NCBI GenBank assembly: GCA_018400255.1
Contig: JAGYMO010000075.1
Coordinates: forward strand, 1 to 13,211
Source of the DNA: Deltaproteobacteria bacterium
GTDB taxonomy: Bacteria > Desulfobacterota > DSM-4660 > Desulfatiglandales > B25-G16
Reading direction: 5' to 3'
Length of the DNA: 13,211 nt
A model generated the notes under the pieces. The model had not been told where the DNA came from. It saw only the letters and a list, made by a program, of their open reading frames with translations, and made no database searches. Shown piece by piece: positions 1 to 6,845 of the stretch. Numbering within the stretch: the first letter of the stretch is position 1; each line of letters starts with the position of its first letter. Position numbers and translations under genes: made by a program.

Positions 1-107
1 AAGTCAGACCACAGGCAGACATTATTGCGGCTCCACAAGTGATGTTGAACGGAGATCGTGATATAAAAACTGTTAATCCCAAATCGTCATCTCACACTGA
101 CCCCTAG
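1..107 (+). CDS. possible C-terminal end of an upstream gene (partial)
   Basis: From position 3 a frame stays open for 34 codons to a TAG at 105-107, running in from beyond the left edge. The peptide (ending NPKSSSHTDP) has no motif I recognise. The other two plus frames stop earlier, at about 42 and 60. An open frame this short can occur by chance, so this is only a candidate tail of a gene located to the left. Confidence 0.3.
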   Translation, partial: VRPQADIIAAPQVMLNGDRDIKTVNPKSSSHTDP

Positions 108-117
108 CAAGCCATAA

Positions 118-134
118 TCCCTTCCGAAAAGGGA
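118..134. repeat. small inverted repeat, 6-bp stem, 5-nt loop
   Basis: TCCCTT and AAGGGA are perfect complements separated by CCGAA. The element sits 10 nt after the possible upstream stop and about 80 nt before the response-regulator start. It is followed on the plus strand by an A run, not a T run, so it is not a canonical intrinsic terminator for rightward transcription. Its function is unknown. Confidence 0.35.
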
Positions 135-216
135 AAAAACGGGGAGAAAAGGGTCAATTTTATTTGCATCCAGGGGGTCAAAAATGATGACAATCAACAT
201 TGAAGAGTAGTAGGCA

Positions 217-1578
217 ATGGCTAAAGACAGCGACAATACTTTCACCCATTTGAGCATACTCATTGTGGATGACGAGGCCAATATCCGCAAGACGCTCTCA
301 TATTGTCTGGCGGCCGAAGAACATACTGTTATAGCAGTGAGCAATCCTGACGATGCCCTTGAAGAAGCCAAAAGACGATCCTTCGACCTCGCCTTCGTTG
401 ATCTCAAACTTGGCGACGAAAGTGGTATGGATCTGATTCCCAATTTGCTATCGAACTCCTCATGGACAAAAATCGTGGTCATCACGGCGTACGCTTCTAT
501 TGAGAGTGCGGTGGAGGCGATGAAGCGAGGTGCCACCGATTACATTGCCAAACCCTTCACGCCGGATCAAGTTCGGCTCATGACCCGGAAAATCGGGCGA
601 ATACGAGAACTGGAAACAGAGGTTGCTGTACTTAAGGAGGATGTGAAGAGGCTTGGCCCGGAAGATCGGCTTCAGAGCAAAAGCGCCGGAATGCAGCGGC
701 TCATTGAAACTGTGAGAAAGGCCGCATTTTCGGAGGCGATTGTCCTGCTTTGCGGGGAAAGTGGTACGGGCAAATCTGTGTTGGCCAAAGCGATTCATCA
801 CTGGAGCCCCAGGGCGGGAAAACCCATGGGCCTCGTTGCGTGCCCGGCGGTTCCGCCCGATCTTCTCGAGAGCGAGCTGTTCGGACATATCAAGGGTGCG
901 TTTACTGGTGCTGTGCGGGATAATCCAGGGCGTATTGCCGCCTGCGAAGGCGGGACGCTTTTCTTGGATGAAATCGGGGACTTGGCGCCCGCGGTCCAGG
1001 CCAAACTGTTGCGATTTATTCAGGAAAAGGAATATGAACGCCTTGGCGAATCGACGCCTCGTCAGGCGGACGTGCGTATCATAGCGGCGACAAACGCCGA
1101 CCTTGAAAAGCGAGTGGCCGAAGGAGGTTTTAGGGAGGATCTGTTTTATCGACTTAACGTGATCAGCCTGACGATCCCTTCGCTACGAGAGCGTCCGGAG
1201 GACATTTTGCCCCTGGCCATGGATTTTCTCGTCTATTTTTGTCGAGTTAATCATAAATCGATTGTCGGCTTCACCGAGGAGGCTGAACAATCTCTCATGA
1301 GCTATACCTGGCCCGGAAATGTTCGAGAGCTTCGCAATACCATTGAGCGTGCCGTTATTTTGGGCAACGGTGAGCGGATCGGCAAAGCCGATTTCCCCGG
1401 AAATATCACGCCAGCCGCAGAACCCCAGGCTATCGGGGATATGGTACCCTTGTCCACCATTGAAGAACTGCACATCAGAAGGGTGATGGCCAACACCTCC
1501 TCGCTCCAGGAAGCAGCCGACGTCCTGGGTATTGACCAGGCTACGCTCTGGCGCAGGAGGAAAACCTACAGAATCTGA
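217..1578 (+). CDS. sigma-54-dependent response regulator, NtrC family (AlgB-like)
   Basis: This 453-residue protein has the full three-domain layout of a two-component enhancer-binding activator. Residues 11-125 are a receiver domain with acidic pair D18/D19, phospho-acceptor D62 (FVDLKL), T90 and K112. Residues 150-385 are the AAA+ sigma-54 interaction domain, with Walker A GESGTGKS (180-187), the sigma-54-contacting loop GAFTGA (227-232), Walker B TLFLDEIG (247-254) and the arginine region FREDLFYRLN (305-314). A Fis-type helix-turn-helix fills the end (about 413-450, ending TLWRRRKTYRI). The HTH ending and the neighbouring kinase resemble the AlgB/KinB pair, from memory. Start: an in-frame TAG at 211-213 forbids any earlier start; the ribosome site is weak (GAAGAG or GTAGG just upstream). 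A sigma-54 promoter lies 122 bp after its stop, in front of the cognate kinase, so it probably activates that operon. Confidence 0.95.
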   Translation: MAKDSDNTFTHLSILIVDDEANIRKTLSYCLAAEEHTVIAVSNPDDALEEAKRRSFDLAFVDLKLGDESGMDLIPNLLSNSSWTKIVVITAYASIESAVEAMKRGATDYIAKPFTPDQVRLMTRKIGRIRELETEVAVLKEDVKRLGPEDRLQSKSAGMQRLIETVRKAAFSEAIVLLCGESGTGKSVLAKAIHHWSPRAGKPMGLVACPAVPPDLLESELFGHIKGAFTGAVRDNPGRIAACEGGTLFLDEIGDLAPAVQAKLLRFIQEKEYERLGESTPRQADVRIIAATNADLEKRVAEGGFREDLFYRLNVISLTIPSLRERPEDILPLAMDFLVYFCRVNHKSIVGFTEEAEQSLMSYTWPGNVRELRNTIERAVILGNGERIGKADFPGNITPAAEPQAIGDMVPLSTIEELHIRRVMANTSSLQEAADVLGIDQATLWRRRKTYRI

Positions 1579-1597
1579 TTTCTTTTTCATCCCGCTC

Positions 1598-1616
1598 GCC
1601 TTGCACTTTGCAAGGC
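1598..1616. promoter_or_regulatory. perfect 8-bp dyad, candidate activator-binding site
   Basis: GCCTTGCA and TGCAAGGC are exact reverse complements separated by CTT. The dyad is centred about 93 bp upstream of the -24 element at 1700, the usual range for enhancer sites of NtrC-family activators. The downstream half-site is echoed by TTCAAGGC at 1641-1648. No T run follows, so it does not look like an intrinsic terminator of the regulator gene, although an unpaired or Rho-related role cannot be excluded. Binding by the neighbouring regulator is inference. Confidence 0.5.
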
Positions 1617-1699
1617 CCTATAACCCAAAATCTTTCAGGCTTCAAGGCTGACCTACCTCCCAATCCCTATAACTTATTGATAATGCAGGCAATAAAAAA

Positions 1700-1715
1700 T
1701 GGCATGGTTATTGCC
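1700..1715 (+). promoter_or_regulatory. sigma-54 (-24/-12) promoter
   Basis: The sequence TGGCATGGTTATTGCC fits the sigma-54 consensus TGGCACG-N4-TTGCW at all positions except C6 and W16. The invariant GG (1701-1702) and GC (1713-1714) are in the exact required spacing. Transcription would start near 1726, leaving a leader of about 30 nt before the kinase start at 1756. A gene for a sigma-54 activator ends just upstream, which supports the call. Confidence 0.75.
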
Positions 1716-1755
1716 CTTTGCATCCTGTATATTGATGAATAGAGAACCATAGTCC

Positions 1756-3591
1756 ATGACGTTAAAAAAGAAAATATTAATCGGATATGGCTTCGCCTTT
1801 GCACTCATGGGACTTGTTGTCGCTTGGGCAGTTACAAACTTGGTATCTTTGGGCAAGGCGACTGATGCCATCCTGAGCGAAAATTATCGAAGCATCCTTG
1901 CCGCCGAGAACATGGTGGATGTCTTAGAGCGGCAAGACAGCGGCGTTTTGCTCATGTTCCTGGGTGATGCGGAAAAGGGGATCGCTCAATTCCGGGAAAA
2001 CGAGGGGGGTTTTCTTGAGTGGTTGGCCCGCGCCAAGGATAACATCACAATTGATGGCGAAGCGGAGCTCGTCCAATCCATCGACGCCGAATACAATAAA
2101 TTTCGACAGCAGTTCTCCGATATGACAGAACTGCGTGACATGGCAAATGATTCTCAGCAAATGCCTCTCTCCACATATCAGAACTCGGTACATCCTCTTT
2201 TTGAAAAAGTCCGTGAGGCTTGTGTTGGGCTTCGTCATCTCAACGAGGAGACCATGTATGCCGCCAGTGTTAGGGCCGGCAAAGTGGCCAAGCGCGCCAT
2301 CTGGTCAACAGTCATAGTGGCGGTGTCCGCCTTGATCATTGCATTGGTTTTCAGCCTGTTTCTCGTGGAGCGCTTTGTGGGGCCTATCCGACGTTTCATG
2401 GACGCATCCCGGAAAATCTCATCAGGCGACTATACCGTTCAGGTTCCGGTTGAAACCTATGACGAGCTCGGACATCTGGCCGCTGAATTCAACCAGATGG
2501 CAACCCAGCTCGGTCGTTTCCACGAGATGAACATCGAGGAAATCATATCCGAGAAAAACAAAGGGGAGGCGATTCTTTCCAGTATTGAGGATGGCTTGGT
2601 AGTTTTCGATACCAAGCTCAAGGTGACCGGCATCAATCCCGCCGCCCGTCGGATACTGGACTTGGGGTTTTCCGAGGCCTCCATATTGCAGTGTGAGGGT
2701 ATTTTTCCAGAGGCCGACATCTGTGGCCTGATCCGTAAAACTATTGAAACGGGAATGCAACCGGATGTTCCTGATGAACAGCGCATCATCACCATGAATG
2801 AAGGAAAACAGACTCGTTACTACCTGTTTTCCGTTACGGCAATTCGCGGAAGGGACCGGAAGTTGACCGGCATTGTCCTGCTTCTGAAGGACGTTACCCG
2901 GCTAAGGGAGGTTGAGCGACTGAAGAGTGAGTTTGTCATGGCCGCTTCTCACGAGTTGCGTACGCCTTTGACCAGCCTTGGAATGAGCGTGGACCTGCTC
3001 TTGGAAAACGTTGTGGGGAAGCTTGCGGAAAAAGATCGTGAGCTTCTTCAAGCGGCTCACGAGGAAGTTCAACGGATGAAGGCACTCGTTGATGATCTGC
3101 TTGATCTATCCAAAATTGAGGCGGGTAGAATTGAATTGGATTTTGAGAATGTTTTGGTTCCGACTTTTTTTGATCATCTGAACTCGGTTTTCAAAAGCCA
3201 GATGGATATAAAAGAGGTTTCCCTTACTTCGGAGATGAACGAAGGCCTTCCTGCTGTTCGAGCGGATGCGAACAAGATTACCTGGGTACTGACCAACCTC
3301 GTTTCCAATGCCCTGCGGTATGTTGACAAAGGGGGACGGATTCAACTTATGGCGCGCAGGATTGGGCCATATATTCATCTGTCTGTGCGTGACGATGGAT
3401 CAGGCATTTCCCCTGAATACCAATCCAAGGTTTTCCAGAAATTTTTCCAAGTGAAGGGGCGAGAGACCGGTGGGACAGGGCTGGGACTCGCCATCTGCAA
3501 AGAAATTGTGCGCGCTCACGGGGGCACTATTTGGGTGGAATCAACTATTGGGCAGGGCAGCACCTTTACCTTTACCCTGCAGGTAGCCTGA
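1756..3591 (+). CDS. membrane sensor histidine kinase (KinB-like, HAMP-PAS-HisKA-HATPase)
   Basis: This 611-residue sensor kinase is anchored in the inner membrane. One hydrophobic helix lies at about 7-30 and a second at about 184-205, enclosing a sensing region of about 150 residues, mostly helical, that would face the periplasm. A HAMP domain follows (about 206-257), then a PAS-like region (about 270-385), the dimerisation/phospho-acceptor domain with SHELRTPLTSL (phospho-histidine H399) and an ATPase domain with N box N514/N518, DDGSGIS (546-552), the F-box region QKFFQ and GTGLGLAI (573-580). All catalytic motifs appear intact. An in-frame TAG at 1750-1752 fixes the start at 1756; the ribosome site is weak. 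It is first in a four-gene run ending in K+ transport genes. The likely partner is the response regulator at 217. The signal it senses cannot be read from the sequence. Confidence 0.94.
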   Translation: MTLKKKILIGYGFAFALMGLVVAWAVTNLVSLGKATDAILSENYRSILAAENMVDVLERQDSGVLLMFLGDAEKGIAQFRENEGGFLEWLARAKDNITIDGEAELVQSIDAEYNKFRQQFSDMTELRDMANDSQQMPLSTYQNSVHPLFEKVREACVGLRHLNEETMYAASVRAGKVAKRAIWSTVIVAVSALIIALVFSLFLVERFVGPIRRFMDASRKISSGDYTVQVPVETYDELGHLAAEFNQMATQLGRFHEMNIEEIISEKNKGEAILSSIEDGLVVFDTKLKVTGINPAARRILDLGFSEASILQCEGIFPEADICGLIRKTIETGMQPDVPDEQRIITMNEGKQTRYYLFSVTAIRGRDRKLTGIVLLLKDVTRLREVERLKSEFVMAASHELRTPLTSLGMSVDLLLENVVGKLAEKDRELLQAAHEEVQRMKALVDDLLDLSKIEAGRIELDFENVLVPTFFDHLNSVFKSQMDIKEVSLTSEMNEGLPAVRADANKITWVLTNLVSNALRYVDKGGRIQLMARRIGPYIHLSVRDDGSGISPEYQSKVFQKFFQVKGRETGGTGLGLAICKEIVRAHGGTIWVESTIGQGSTFTFTLQVA

Positions 3592-3612
3592 TTGTCGAAG
3601 GAATATATAGAA

Positions 3613-4209
3613 ATGCGAGGGAAAGACACATCGATAAACAGAAACGCAGAGAGAGAATTGGACTTTCTCATGTGTGACATTACACATGAAGTCGAATCGA
3701 CCTTTCCCGTCAGAAAATGGGTTTCAAGTCCGATCCAATGTCTGGATATGGCTGTTGACCGATCTCCCGGACTCATCGTGATCCGTTTTGGACGGATTTC
3801 GATCAGAGAGCGTAAAACCCTCGTGGAATTAAGTGTCGTGCTTAAACGAAACAGCCATACCCGCGAGTGCCCTATACTGGCTCTGCTCCATTCAAGGCAC
3901 CGCAATCTCATTGAAGATCTGGCACAGGCAAATGTCGACTATATCCGGTACATCGAGAATACTGCGTTGAATTTAATCCGGATTCGAAAGATTATCCATG
4001 AGCTGGGACCGTATGACAGGATGGATCGGCACTTGGCAAAACTGTGCCCTTTTCTTCGTTACAGCAGACTCGATTCCCATCATGAGATGACGGCTTGTGG
4101 GGCGTACCTGAACCGGCTGGTCCTCGGCGGCCACAGACTACACGAGATTTGTGAAACCGAGAGCCATCTGCAGTGTGAATATTACCTGAATCCAACTCGC
4201 AAATCATGA
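3613..4209 (+). CDS. degenerate receiver-like protein with four-cysteine C-terminal tail
   Basis: I do not recognise this 198-residue protein as a named family. Residues 1-130 read like a response-regulator receiver fold that has lost its chemistry. The strand that normally ends in the phospho-aspartate is PGLIVIRFGR (52-61), with no Asp; PILALLHS (87-94) fits the next core strand; and the usual KP is absent around DYIRYIE (109-115). The tail (145-188) has cysteines at 145, 162, 180 and 188 (CPFL, ACGAY, EICE, QCEYY), a spacing that suggests a metal or iron-sulfur site. Start choice: ATG 3613 has AAGGA 10 nt upstream; a TTG at 3592 abutting the kinase stop would add seven residues. Its TGA overlaps the K+ channel ATG (ATGA), so the two are translationally coupled. 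A role as adaptor between the two-component system and the transporter is inference. Confidence 0.8.
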   Translation: MRGKDTSINRNAERELDFLMCDITHEVESTFPVRKWVSSPIQCLDMAVDRSPGLIVIRFGRISIRERKTLVELSVVLKRNSHTRECPILALLHSRHRNLIEDLAQANVDYIRYIENTALNLIRIRKIIHELGPYDRMDRHLAKLCPFLRYSRLDSHHEMTACGAYLNRLVLGGHRLHEICETESHLQCEYYLNPTRKS

Positions 4210-5576
4210 CGCTTCGGACTCGTATACTCAAGACCCATCCGGCAACTCTCGTACTGGCGAGCTTTCTTTTGGCCATTACGGTTGGGGCGCTTTTGCTCAA
4301 CCTTCCGATTTCCACGATAGCCGGGCATATTTCATGGGAGGATGCTCTTTTCACAGCCACGTCTGCGGTTTGCGTCACTGGTCTCGTGGTGGTGGACACC
4401 GGCAGCTATTATACTGTCTTTGGACAGCTCGTAATCCTTGCGCTCATCCAGATTGGCGGACTTGGCGTAATGACGATTTCTGTTGCGCTTTTCCGATGGA
4501 TCGGTCGTAGCGTCTCTGTTCGACAACGAATGATCCTGCAGGATTTGTTCGCCCATACACCGCGAAAAGATATTTTTCGCCTCGTCAGGAGCATCGTCTT
4601 GTTCACGCTTGGTACCGAATTTATGGGAACCGTTTTTTTGACCGTCCATTGGAGTCGGGAATTTCCTTTTGGACAGGCCGCCTATACGGCGGTATTTCAT
4701 TCGGTTTCGGCGTTTTGCAATGCCGGATTTGCATTGTTCTCCGATAGTATGGTGCGGTACAGCGACAACCTCCTGCTCAACGCGACAGTGTGCAGCTTGA
4801 TAGTTATTGGTGGCATTGGATTTCCCGTGCTTTACGATCTTCAATCATGGTCTTTAAAGCGCAGAGAAAAAAGGGCTCGCCTATCAATACAGACTAAGGC
4901 AGTCTTGGTAACGAGCCTGGTTCTAATCATTTCCGGTGCCTTGATGTTTGCATTCTTGGAACGACAGGCCATGGGTGAACCGCAATCCTTTTCACACCGA
5001 GTGTTAACACCGATATTTCAATCGATCACCTGTCGCACTGCAGGATTCAACACGGTGGATATCGCTTCGCTAAAGGATGCTACCCTCGCCATGATGATAT
5101 TTCTAATGTTTGTCGGTGCATCGCCAGGCTCATGTGGTGGTGGGGTCAAAACCACCACCCTGGCGCTTCTAACGGCTTTCACCTTGAGCCGGGTAAGGAG
5201 AAGGCGGCGTGTCAACATGTTCAAGAAAAGCATTCCAACTGAAACTGTGACCCGGAGCGTATCGCTTATTCTGGTTTCCTTGGGAGTCATTGGTGTGATC
5301 TTGTTCTTGATCCTCGTGGGTGACTCTGCGAGTGGACATGAGCAGTTTAGTCAACAAAAAACCTTCCTTGCCTATTTATTCGAGACGGTTTCCGCCTTTG
5401 GGACAGTGGGATTGTCCATGGGCGTGACCCCTGAGCTCACCACGTGGGGTAAGGAATTAATTATTTTAATGATGATCATCGGTCGTGTGGGCGTGCTTAC
5501 ATTTGCCTATATAATCGTCGGGACTGGTTCGATGAATGGAGTCGAGTATTCCGAAGAGAATCTGATGGTCGGATAG
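4206..5576 (+). CDS. ktrB: K+ channel subunit of a Ktr/Trk uptake system (KtrB/TrkH family)
   Basis: This 456-residue integral membrane protein forms the K+ pore. The four pore-loop filter segments of the superfamily are all visible: TSAVCVTGL (52-60), HSVSAFCNAGF (165-175), QSITCRTAGF (272-281) and ETVSAFGTVGL (393-403). The conserved intramembrane gate region GASPGSCGGGVKTTT (304-318) and the late GRVGVLT (426-432) are also present, between numerous hydrophobic helices. A basic cytoplasmic patch RVRRRRR lies at 329-335. The length is closer to KtrB (about 450) than to TrkH (about 480). The start ATG overlaps the preceding stop and lacks a clear ribosome site, so translation probably depends on coupling. 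The gating subunit follows directly. A Na+-coupled Ktr-type mechanism is likely by family, but ion coupling cannot be proven here. Confidence 0.95.
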   Translation: MTLRTRILKTHPATLVLASFLLAITVGALLLNLPISTIAGHISWEDALFTATSAVCVTGLVVVDTGSYYTVFGQLVILALIQIGGLGVMTISVALFRWIGRSVSVRQRMILQDLFAHTPRKDIFRLVRSIVLFTLGTEFMGTVFLTVHWSREFPFGQAAYTAVFHSVSAFCNAGFALFSDSMVRYSDNLLLNATVCSLIVIGGIGFPVLYDLQSWSLKRREKRARLSIQTKAVLVTSLVLIISGALMFAFLERQAMGEPQSFSHRVLTPIFQSITCRTAGFNTVDIASLKDATLAMMIFLMFVGASPGSCGGGVKTTTLALLTAFTLSRVRRRRRVNMFKKSIPTETVTRSVSLILVSLGVIGVILFLILVGDSASGHEQFSQQKTFLAYLFETVSAFGTVGLSMGVTPELTTWGKELIILMMIIGRVGVLTFAYIIVGTGSMNGVEYSEENLMVG

Positions 5577-5593
5577 ACGGATGGAGGATGAAC

Positions 5594-6250
5594 ATGAAAC
5601 GTTTTGCAGTAATAGGCCTTGGTAATTTTGGTTTTCATGTGGCCAAGGCCCTATTTGAAGACGACAACGAGGTTGTCGCAATAGATACGGACAAAGCCCG
5701 GATTAAGGCGATTGACCCACATTCCACGGAGGCGGTGGTACTCGACGCTACCGATAAGGAAGCACTCAAATCGCTTGGGTTGGAAAACATGGATGGGGTT
5801 ATTGTTTCCACCGGCACCAAGATCAGTATCAGTATCCTGATATGCCTCCACCTCCAGGAGATTGGCGTCAAGAAAATTCTGGCCAAGGCACTGGATGATG
5901 ATCATGCGAAAATCCTCAAGAGAGTCGGAGCTACTGAGATCATCCACCCGGAACGAGACATGGCCATCCGTGTTTCCAGAGGACTGTCAAGACCGAATAT
6001 TCTGGATTTTATTCCTTTGGTGGATGAGTTCAACCTCGTTGAAGTCGGGCCGCCGAGGGATTTTATCGGAAAGAGTTTGAAAGATCTGAACTTGCGGGCC
6101 AAGTACAATGTGGACATCATCGCCATCAAGGAGCTGGTTCCGGATAACTTTGTGTTGGTGCCGCCCGCCAGTTTTGTGATAAAGGATAGCGACATATTGA
6201 TCATGCTGGGCAAATCTAAAGATATCAGCAGGATCAAGACCTTGAAGTGA
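5594..6250 (+). CDS. ktrA: K+ channel regulatory RCK subunit (KtrA/TrkA family)
   Basis: This 218-residue cytoplasmic protein forms the nucleotide-binding gating ring under the K+ pore. The N-terminal RCK_N Rossmann domain begins with VIGLGNFG, the GxGxxG loop, and the acidic end of the second strand is AIDTD, which binds the ribose of NAD(H) or adenine nucleotides. An RCK_C domain follows (about 135-218, EVGPPRDFIGKSL through ILIMLGKS). One RCK pair per chain means KtrA, not the tandem TrkA of enterobacteria. Start choice: GGAGG at 5583-5587 is 6 nt from ATG 5594 but abuts ATG 5588, so 5594 is preferred; 5588 would add two residues. It lies 17 nt after the channel gene and is the last gene of the operon; no intrinsic terminator is evident after it. 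Confidence 0.93.
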   Translation: MKRFAVIGLGNFGFHVAKALFEDDNEVVAIDTDKARIKAIDPHSTEAVVLDATDKEALKSLGLENMDGVIVSTGTKISISILICLHLQEIGVKKILAKALDDDHAKILKRVGATEIIHPERDMAIRVSRGLSRPNILDFIPLVDEFNLVEVGPPRDFIGKSLKDLNLRAKYNVDIIAIKELVPDNFVLVPPASFVIKDSDILIMLGKSKDISRIKTLK

Positions 6251-6444
6251 CCATGCGATACAATCTGCTGCCCACTTCTTGGCGCTCTGTGGCATTGGGA
6301 CGGGATTTCCACCAAATGGACCGAAGGCGTGTTGAGCTGCCGCCCTGCGGCCGGCTAAGCGCATGTTCGATGTCCTCATCCTGAGTGGTTTTGGCCTGAG
6401 AGCGCTTTGTGCTGGCTGAGCCTTTGGTATGCCTCGACTACTCT

Positions 6445-6513
6445 GAAAAATCAGTTGTGGCGGAAATGTTACTCAAAGACGCTTCCGCCTGATCGGAAGC
6501 GGCCTGATTTTTC
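6445..6513. repeat. nested inverted repeats
   Basis: The outer arms GAAAAATCAG (6445-6454) and CTGATTTTTC (6504-6513) are a perfect 10-bp match. They enclose an inner perfect 7-bp hairpin GCTTCCG-CCTGAT-CGGAAGC (6481-6500). A TTTTT run lies at 6508-6512, within the outer arm, so rightward termination after the K+ operon is possible but not canonical. Alternatively it is a repeat-family unit. Confidence 0.45.
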
Positions 6514-6530
6514 CTGCCTGTGCCGACCCT

Positions 6531-6559
6531 CCTGCGGCGCTGCTCTCAGCGCGGGCAGG
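6531..6559. repeat. GC-rich stem-loop
   Basis: CCTGC-G-GCGCTG, loop CTCT, CAGCGC-GG-GCAGG. The inner 6 bp and outer 5 bp pair perfectly, with a small internal bulge between them. No T run follows. It is one of a cluster of palindromes just before the GIY-YIG remnant. Confidence 0.4.
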
Positions 6560-6594
6560 GGATTCGGTATGCAGGGATAATTCTTTGATGTTGA

Positions 6595-6840
6595 AGGTAT
6601 TCGGTTAACTGTGGGAGAAAGAGAACGGTTATAAAGAGGGTTGAACGCCGACTGAGACAGCACAACGACCCAGACTACCAGCTTTCAAAAACTACTAAAC
6701 GCTTTACGGGGCCTTGGCAGCTTTGTTGGGTTTACGAATACAGCACACGCAGTGAGGCAATGAGCCTTGAAAAGAGAATTAAAAAACGTGGTATTTCACG
6801 ATACCTTTTGGATGCTCAGTCGCTTGAGTCCTGCCGATGA
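6595..6840 (+). pseudogene. remnant of a GIY-YIG endonuclease (C-terminal half)
   Basis: The frame from 6595 to a TGA at 6838-6840 encodes about 81 residues. Its second half reads VERRLRQHND, then TKRFTGPWQL, then RSEAMSLEKRIKKRG. This is the characteristic end of small GIY-YIG family proteins (UvrC-type N-terminal-like, UPF0213 group): an ERRLxQHN helix with catalytic-side Arg, a TxxFTGPW segment, and the EAMxxEKxIKK motif. The GIY and YIG strands that should precede ERRL are not visible, a stop lies at 6592-6594, and there is no proper start codon. It is therefore a truncated, probably inactive copy. GIY-YIG genes of this group are often mobile, which fits the surrounding repeat-rich, gene-poor stretch. 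Confidence 0.7.
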
Positions 6841-6845
6841 CGTGA

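Larger units (their letters stand above)
6251..6594. other. non-coding stretch with several short palindromes
   Basis: No gene is supported here. GC-rich inverted repeats are concentrated in it: GCCGC/GCGGC around 6339-6351; GCTTCCG/CGGAAGC at 6481-6500; GCGCTG/CAGCGC at 6537-6552, extended by CCTGC/GCAGG; and a 10-bp pair GAAAAATCAG/CTGATTTTTC enclosing the 6481 hairpin. Some minus-strand frames are open in part, but show no start with a ribosome site and no recognisable domain. The stretch looks like intergenic repeat material. Confidence 0.5.

Noticed and set aside
151..168. Second sigma-54 promoter upstream of the response regulator (GGG...TTGCA)
   Set aside because: The GG lies 2-3 bases too far from the TTGCA for -24/-12 spacing.
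184..210. Leader peptide ATGATG...TAG just before the response regulator
   Set aside because: Only eight codons, no ribosome site, and no codon bias that would suggest attenuation.
1598..1616. Intrinsic terminator of the response-regulator gene
   Set aside because: The stem is good, but it is followed by CCTATAAC rather than a T run.
4332..4844. A 170-codon minus-strand open frame
   Set aside because: It lies antisense to the K+ channel gene, whose family motifs fully explain the region.
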